From NCBI RefSeq assembly GCF_001712795.1, contig NZ_KV757671.1:1-64000 (forward strand): a stretch of DNA of 64,000 nucleotides, given 5' to 3'. Shown here in pieces: positions 61,290 through 64,000 of the stretch. How positions within the stretch are numbered: the stretch's first letter is position 1; every line of letters starts with the position of its first letter. A program made the position numbers and the translations under genes. Origin of the DNA: Nostoc sp. KVJ20. Its GTDB lineage: Bacteria; Cyanobacteriota; Cyanobacteriia; Cyanobacteriales; Nostocaceae. Under the pieces are notes generated by a model. That model was not told the DNA's origin, searched no databases, and worked only from the letters and a program-made list of their open reading frames with translations.

Positions 61290-63443
61290 CTACAGATTTT
61301 TGACGATCGCACCAAAGTCAGCTAAAACACGGGCATGATTGCGAACTAATCCGAGTAGATGTAACCGATTACGCTTGACTTCTGGATCGGAATCCATAAC
61401 TAAAACGCTATCTGGGCCATCAAAAAAGTTACTAACTGCTGGAGAAATTTTTGCTAGTGCTGCTACTAACAGTTGATAATTTCGTGTCTGCTGTGCTGCT
61501 TGAGTTTCCGGTACTGATTCGATTAAGGCTTTATACAAAGCGTCTTCTGAGGGCTTTTGGAATAATTCTGGACGAACTACCGTTGCTGGTTCTAGCTGTT
61601 TTGTATCCAAATCACCTTGAGCGGCTAATCGTGTGGAACGGTTAACTGTTTCGTAGATGTTATCTAAAGTACTATCGTTACGGATTTGTTGTAAGTACAA
61701 GGCGCGATCGCGTACATCCAATAAATCCTTTAACGTCCGTTCTGTATATTCTGGGTCATTTTCTCCCAAAACTGCATTTACTAAATCGTAATCAATCTGC
61801 TTTTCTTCTTGCAGCAAGGTGCGGATGCGTTGCAAGAAAAACTCTTGTAATGCTGTGGTTAATGATGCCTGATCTTTGTGGTATTTTGCTGCAAAATCTG
61901 TTGCTATTTGTGCCAATAAATTATCTAAATTTATCGGCAGATTATAAAACCAAGTAATTTTAACTACAGCATTAGCAGCCCGACGCAAGGCGAAGGGATC
62001 GGAGGAACCAGTGGGAATTAAACCTAAACCAAAGATACTTACCAAGGTATCTAATCTATCTGCCAAACCGACAATTTGACCTGTGAGTGTTTCGGGTAAA
62101 TTGTCACCGGCTCCCGTTGGCAAATAATGTTGATAAATTGCCTTTGCTACTTCCGCATCTTCACCACTGGCTAAGGCATATTTTTCTCCCATGATGCCTT
62201 GCAATTCCGGGAATTCATACACCATTTGTGTCACCAAATCTGCTTTACATAATAAAGCAGCACGTTGGATTTTTTGGCTTTGATTTTCCGCTAATTCTAA
62301 TTGGGTGCTTATTTGCTCGGCAATCTTCACTACTCTATCTATCTTGGTACGCACCGAACCCAATTCTTCTTGGAAAGTAACTTTTTCTAACTGGGGTAAA
62401 AAGCTTTCTATTGGTTTGGTTAAATCAGCTTCGTAGAAAAATCTGCCATCAGCTAATCTGGCACGAATTACTCTTTCATTCCCAACGGCGACAATATCTG
62501 ATTTTTTGGGATCAGCATTAGAAATGGTGATGAAATTGGGCAATAATTCTTGCTGAGAACTATCTGGTTTGAATACAGGAAAATAACGCTGGTGAGTAAC
62601 CATAACTTCAGTAATTACTTCAGTTGGTAATTCCAAAAATTCTGGTTCAAATTTCCCGACAACTGCGGAAGGATATTCTACAAGGTTGGTTACTTCTGCT
62701 AACAAATCGGGGTAAATGACTGTATAACCGCCTAAATTCTCTGCTACTGCTTTTACTTGTTCTTTGATCAGATTTGACCGTTCTTCTGGGTCAACGGTGA
62801 CATAAGCAGACTTGAGGTCGGTAACATAATCGGTAGCTTGGGCAATTGTCACAGGTTCAGGATGTAAAACCCGATGACCTTGAGAAATGCGATCGCTCTG
62901 AATCGTTTTAGAACCGTTCACCAATTCTAGAGGTAGCACCGTTTCGTCTAACAAAGCTACCAACCAACGAATTGGTCGGGAAAACCTCGCATCCCCGTCA
63001 CCCCAACGCATCAATCGTTTACCTTCCAAACCCCAAATCCACTGGGGAACAAGTTCTGTCAAAATTTCCGCGACAGAACGACCAAGAATTCTTTTTTGCA
63101 CAAAGACAAATTCCCCTTTGTCAGTGGGGCGAACAGACAGCGCATCTAATTCCACACCTTGCTTTTTAGCAAAACCGGCGGCGGCGGCTGTCGGTTGACC
63201 ATCTTTAAAGGCAGCTTGGGCGGGGGGGCCTTTAATTTCTTCTTCTCGGTCTGGTTGCTGGGATGGTAGACCTTTAATCACTACCGCCAGACGCCGAGGA
63301 GTACCATACACCTGGACACTTTCGCCCTTGATGCTGTTTGCTTCCAAACTTTGAGGAATGCGCTCTCGCCACTGTATTAAGGCATCACTGAGAAAGCTTG
63401 CAGGTAATTCTTCTGTACCAACTTCTAATAGAAACGCAGGCAT
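61290..63443 (-). CDS. glyS: Glycyl-tRNA synthetase beta subunit
   Basis: The 717-residue protein is the beta chain of the alpha2-beta2 glycyl-tRNA synthetase that charges tRNA-Gly in the cytosol. It opens MPAFLLEVGTEELPASFL, the family signature, followed by GTPRRLAVVIKGLPSQQ, KGPPAQAAF, HRVLHPEPVTIAQATDY, TEVMVTHQRYFPVF, VTFQEELGSVRTK, DTLVSIFGLGLIPTGSSDPFALRRAANAVVKI and a C-terminal anticodon-binding region (NRLHLLGLVR). The glyQ alpha gene is not in the window, so the subunits are encoded apart. The start is ATG 63443. It is monocistronic. Confidence 0.96.
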   Translation of the reverse strand: MPAFLLEVGTEELPASFLSDALIQWRERIPQSLEANSIKGESVQVYGTPRRLAVVIKGLPSQQPDREEEIKGPPAQAAFKDGQPTAAAAGFAKKQGVELDALSVRPTDKGEFVFVQKRILGRSVAEILTELVPQWIWGLEGKRLMRWGDGDARFSRPIRWLVALLDETVLPLELVNGSKTIQSDRISQGHRVLHPEPVTIAQATDYVTDLKSAYVTVDPEERSNLIKEQVKAVAENLGGYTVIYPDLLAEVTNLVEYPSAVVGKFEPEFLELPTEVITEVMVTHQRYFPVFKPDSSQQELLPNFITISNADPKKSDIVAVGNERVIRARLADGRFFYEADLTKPIESFLPQLEKVTFQEELGSVRTKIDRVVKIAEQISTQLELAENQSQKIQRAALLCKADLVTQMVYEFPELQGIMGEKYALASGEDAEVAKAIYQHYLPTGAGDNLPETLTGQIVGLADRLDTLVSIFGLGLIPTGSSDPFALRRAANAVVKITWFYNLPINLDNLLAQIATDFAAKYHKDQASLTTALQEFFLQRIRTLLQEEKQIDYDLVNAVLGENDPEYTERTLKDLLDVRDRALYLQQIRNDSTLDNIYETVNRSTRLAAQGDLDTKQLEPATVVRPELFQKPSEDALYKALIESVPETQAAQQTRNYQLLVAALAKISPAVSNFFDGPDSVLVMDSDPEVKRNRLHLLGLVRNHARVLADFGAIVKNL

Positions 63444-63607
63444 AGGTCACTGTTTTCAACTTTGCGTAGCTCAACTTTATCAGTTATTCTCAAGCGATCG
63501 CTCCTAACTTTTTTGAAAGCGGCGGGAAACTCCATCCCCTTGTGGGTGCAGAGGGACAGCCGCCCCGCCGCTTCGGGCATTGGGCATTGGTAACTTCTTC
63601 CCCATGC

Positions 63608-63645
63608 CCAAAAACTCCATCCCGCAAGTGGCGTGGAGTTTTTTA
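63608..63645 (-). terminator. Terminator at the right edge gene
   Basis: The hairpin AAAACTCCA / TGGAGTTTT around a 14-base loop, with T-runs on both strands, lies immediately after the stop of the 63646 gene. A GGGCATT heptamer pair precedes it (63578-63592), and a related AAACTCCATCCCC stretch is at 63529. Confidence 0.7.
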
Positions 63646-64000
63646 TTATTGTGCGCTGGCTACGATCTGATTCCAGGCTTTGACTGCTGTCTGTAAATTC
63701 TTTGGCAGGTTATTTTGAGAAATATCGTTATATTGAACAGTACCCTGTTGGCTGGTGAGAGTGTAGGTAATATAGTCAGCAGAACCGCTGGGGGCTGGGT
63801 AACTAAGATTCTGGAATTTACTAAACTGGGAACGTTCTAGCGATCGCACAAATTGTTGCACCTGTTGCACAGAAACGCGGCGGACACTACGTTCAGAATC
63901 ATTGGCATCACCAATACGCACCCGAATCAATAACCCATCTTTGAGTAAAACAGTCTCGTATGTTCTGCCAGTAATACCACCACTGGAGATTTGCCGAAAT
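63646..64000 (-). CDS. Protein of unknown function, 5' part outside the window
   Basis: The leftward frame is open to the window edge. The visible C-terminal ~118 residues start FRQISSGGITGRTYETVLLKDGLLIRVRIGDANDSERSVRR, continue VSVQQVQQFVRSLERSQFSKFQNLSYPAPSGSADYITYTLTSQQGTVQYND and end LPKNLQTAVKAWNQIVASAQ. The full start lies to the right of 64000, so the TTG-initiated frame at 63930 is only an internal codon. The pattern of strands and a final helix recalls small cyanobacterial proteins or lipoproteins with one C-terminal domain; I do not recognise a family. Confidence 0.75.
   Translation of the reverse strand, partial: FRQISSGGITGRTYETVLLKDGLLIRVRIGDANDSERSVRRVSVQQVQQFVRSLERSQFSKFQNLSYPAPSGSADYITYTLTSQQGTVQYNDISQNNLPKNLQTAVKAWNQIVASAQ

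Overview
The window looks like chromosomal DNA of a filamentous, Nostoc/Anabaena-type cyanobacterium. The palindrome GCGATCGC is very frequent, three photosystem II small-subunit genes (psbZ, psbM, psbK) are present, and tetrapyrrole, c-type cytochrome maturation and plant-type ferredoxin genes are of cyanobacterial type. Intergenic DNA is full of tandem heptanucleotide repeats and small fold-back elements, as is usual in that group. The genus is an inference from sequence style, not from a search.

Layout. 0.1-9.3 kb: a DsbA-fold protein, a ribbon-helix-helix/Mop fusion, a CBS-like/HEPN-like protein, a remnant of an Rpn-type nuclease, an acireductone dioxygenase, a DNA photolyase, a polytopic membrane protein, an MFS exporter and a PEP-CTERM protein. 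9.6-13.8 kb: a repetitive RTX calcium-binding protein, then a 1 kb spacer with a good NtcA-type promoter in front of two overlapping small genes of unknown function. 14-17.1 kb: a glycosyltransferase, uroporphyrinogen-III synthase and a [2Fe-2S] ferredoxin. 17.2-24.2 kb: a 2361-residue Ser/Thr-kinase/ATPase/GAF/PAS/histidine-kinase/receiver hybrid. 24.4-33.2 kb: ccdA-ccs1 (cytochrome c assembly), queF, small conserved cyanobacterial genes, a MazE/MazF-like pair whose toxin carries an insertion, a Uma2 nuclease, and a DHH-CBS-CCA-adding fusion. 33.7-44.2 kb: psbZ-ribH, tRNA-Gly, proA, phoD, a universal stress protein, psbM, a ferredoxin, psbK and tgt. psbM and psbK are very short genes. 44.5-54.2 kb: cobS, a PPC-domain protein, a ComF-type protein, a GNAT, a PhoX-like protein, a second PEP-CTERM protein, gatD-murT (peptidoglycan amidation), a thioredoxin-fold secreted protein and an unknown gene.

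54.2-59.3 kb stands apart. It appears richer in G+C and is organised as a catabolic/detoxification cluster: an AraC-family regulator divergent from two cupins of the bacterial hydroxynitrile-lyase type (one cytosolic, one with a signal peptide), a cyclophilin-like lipoprotein, an SDR, an exported alpha/beta hydrolase with a Cys nucleophile, and a fused remnant of an alcohol dehydrogenase start and an aldo/keto reductase. It is probably transferred and partly decayed. The window ends with murD, glyS and a gene that runs off the right edge.

The most striking points are: (i) tandem or palindromic repeats that have entered coding sequence in frame (about 40 residues in MurD, about 13 in the CCA-adding enzyme); (ii) a MazF toxin with a helical insertion in the substrate-loop region; (iii) the tandem HNL-like cupin cluster with its AraC regulator; (iv) the RHH-Mop and CBS-HEPN architectures; and (v) a 218-bp fold-back MITE with a diverged second copy. 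All functional statements come from reading motifs by eye. No search was run.
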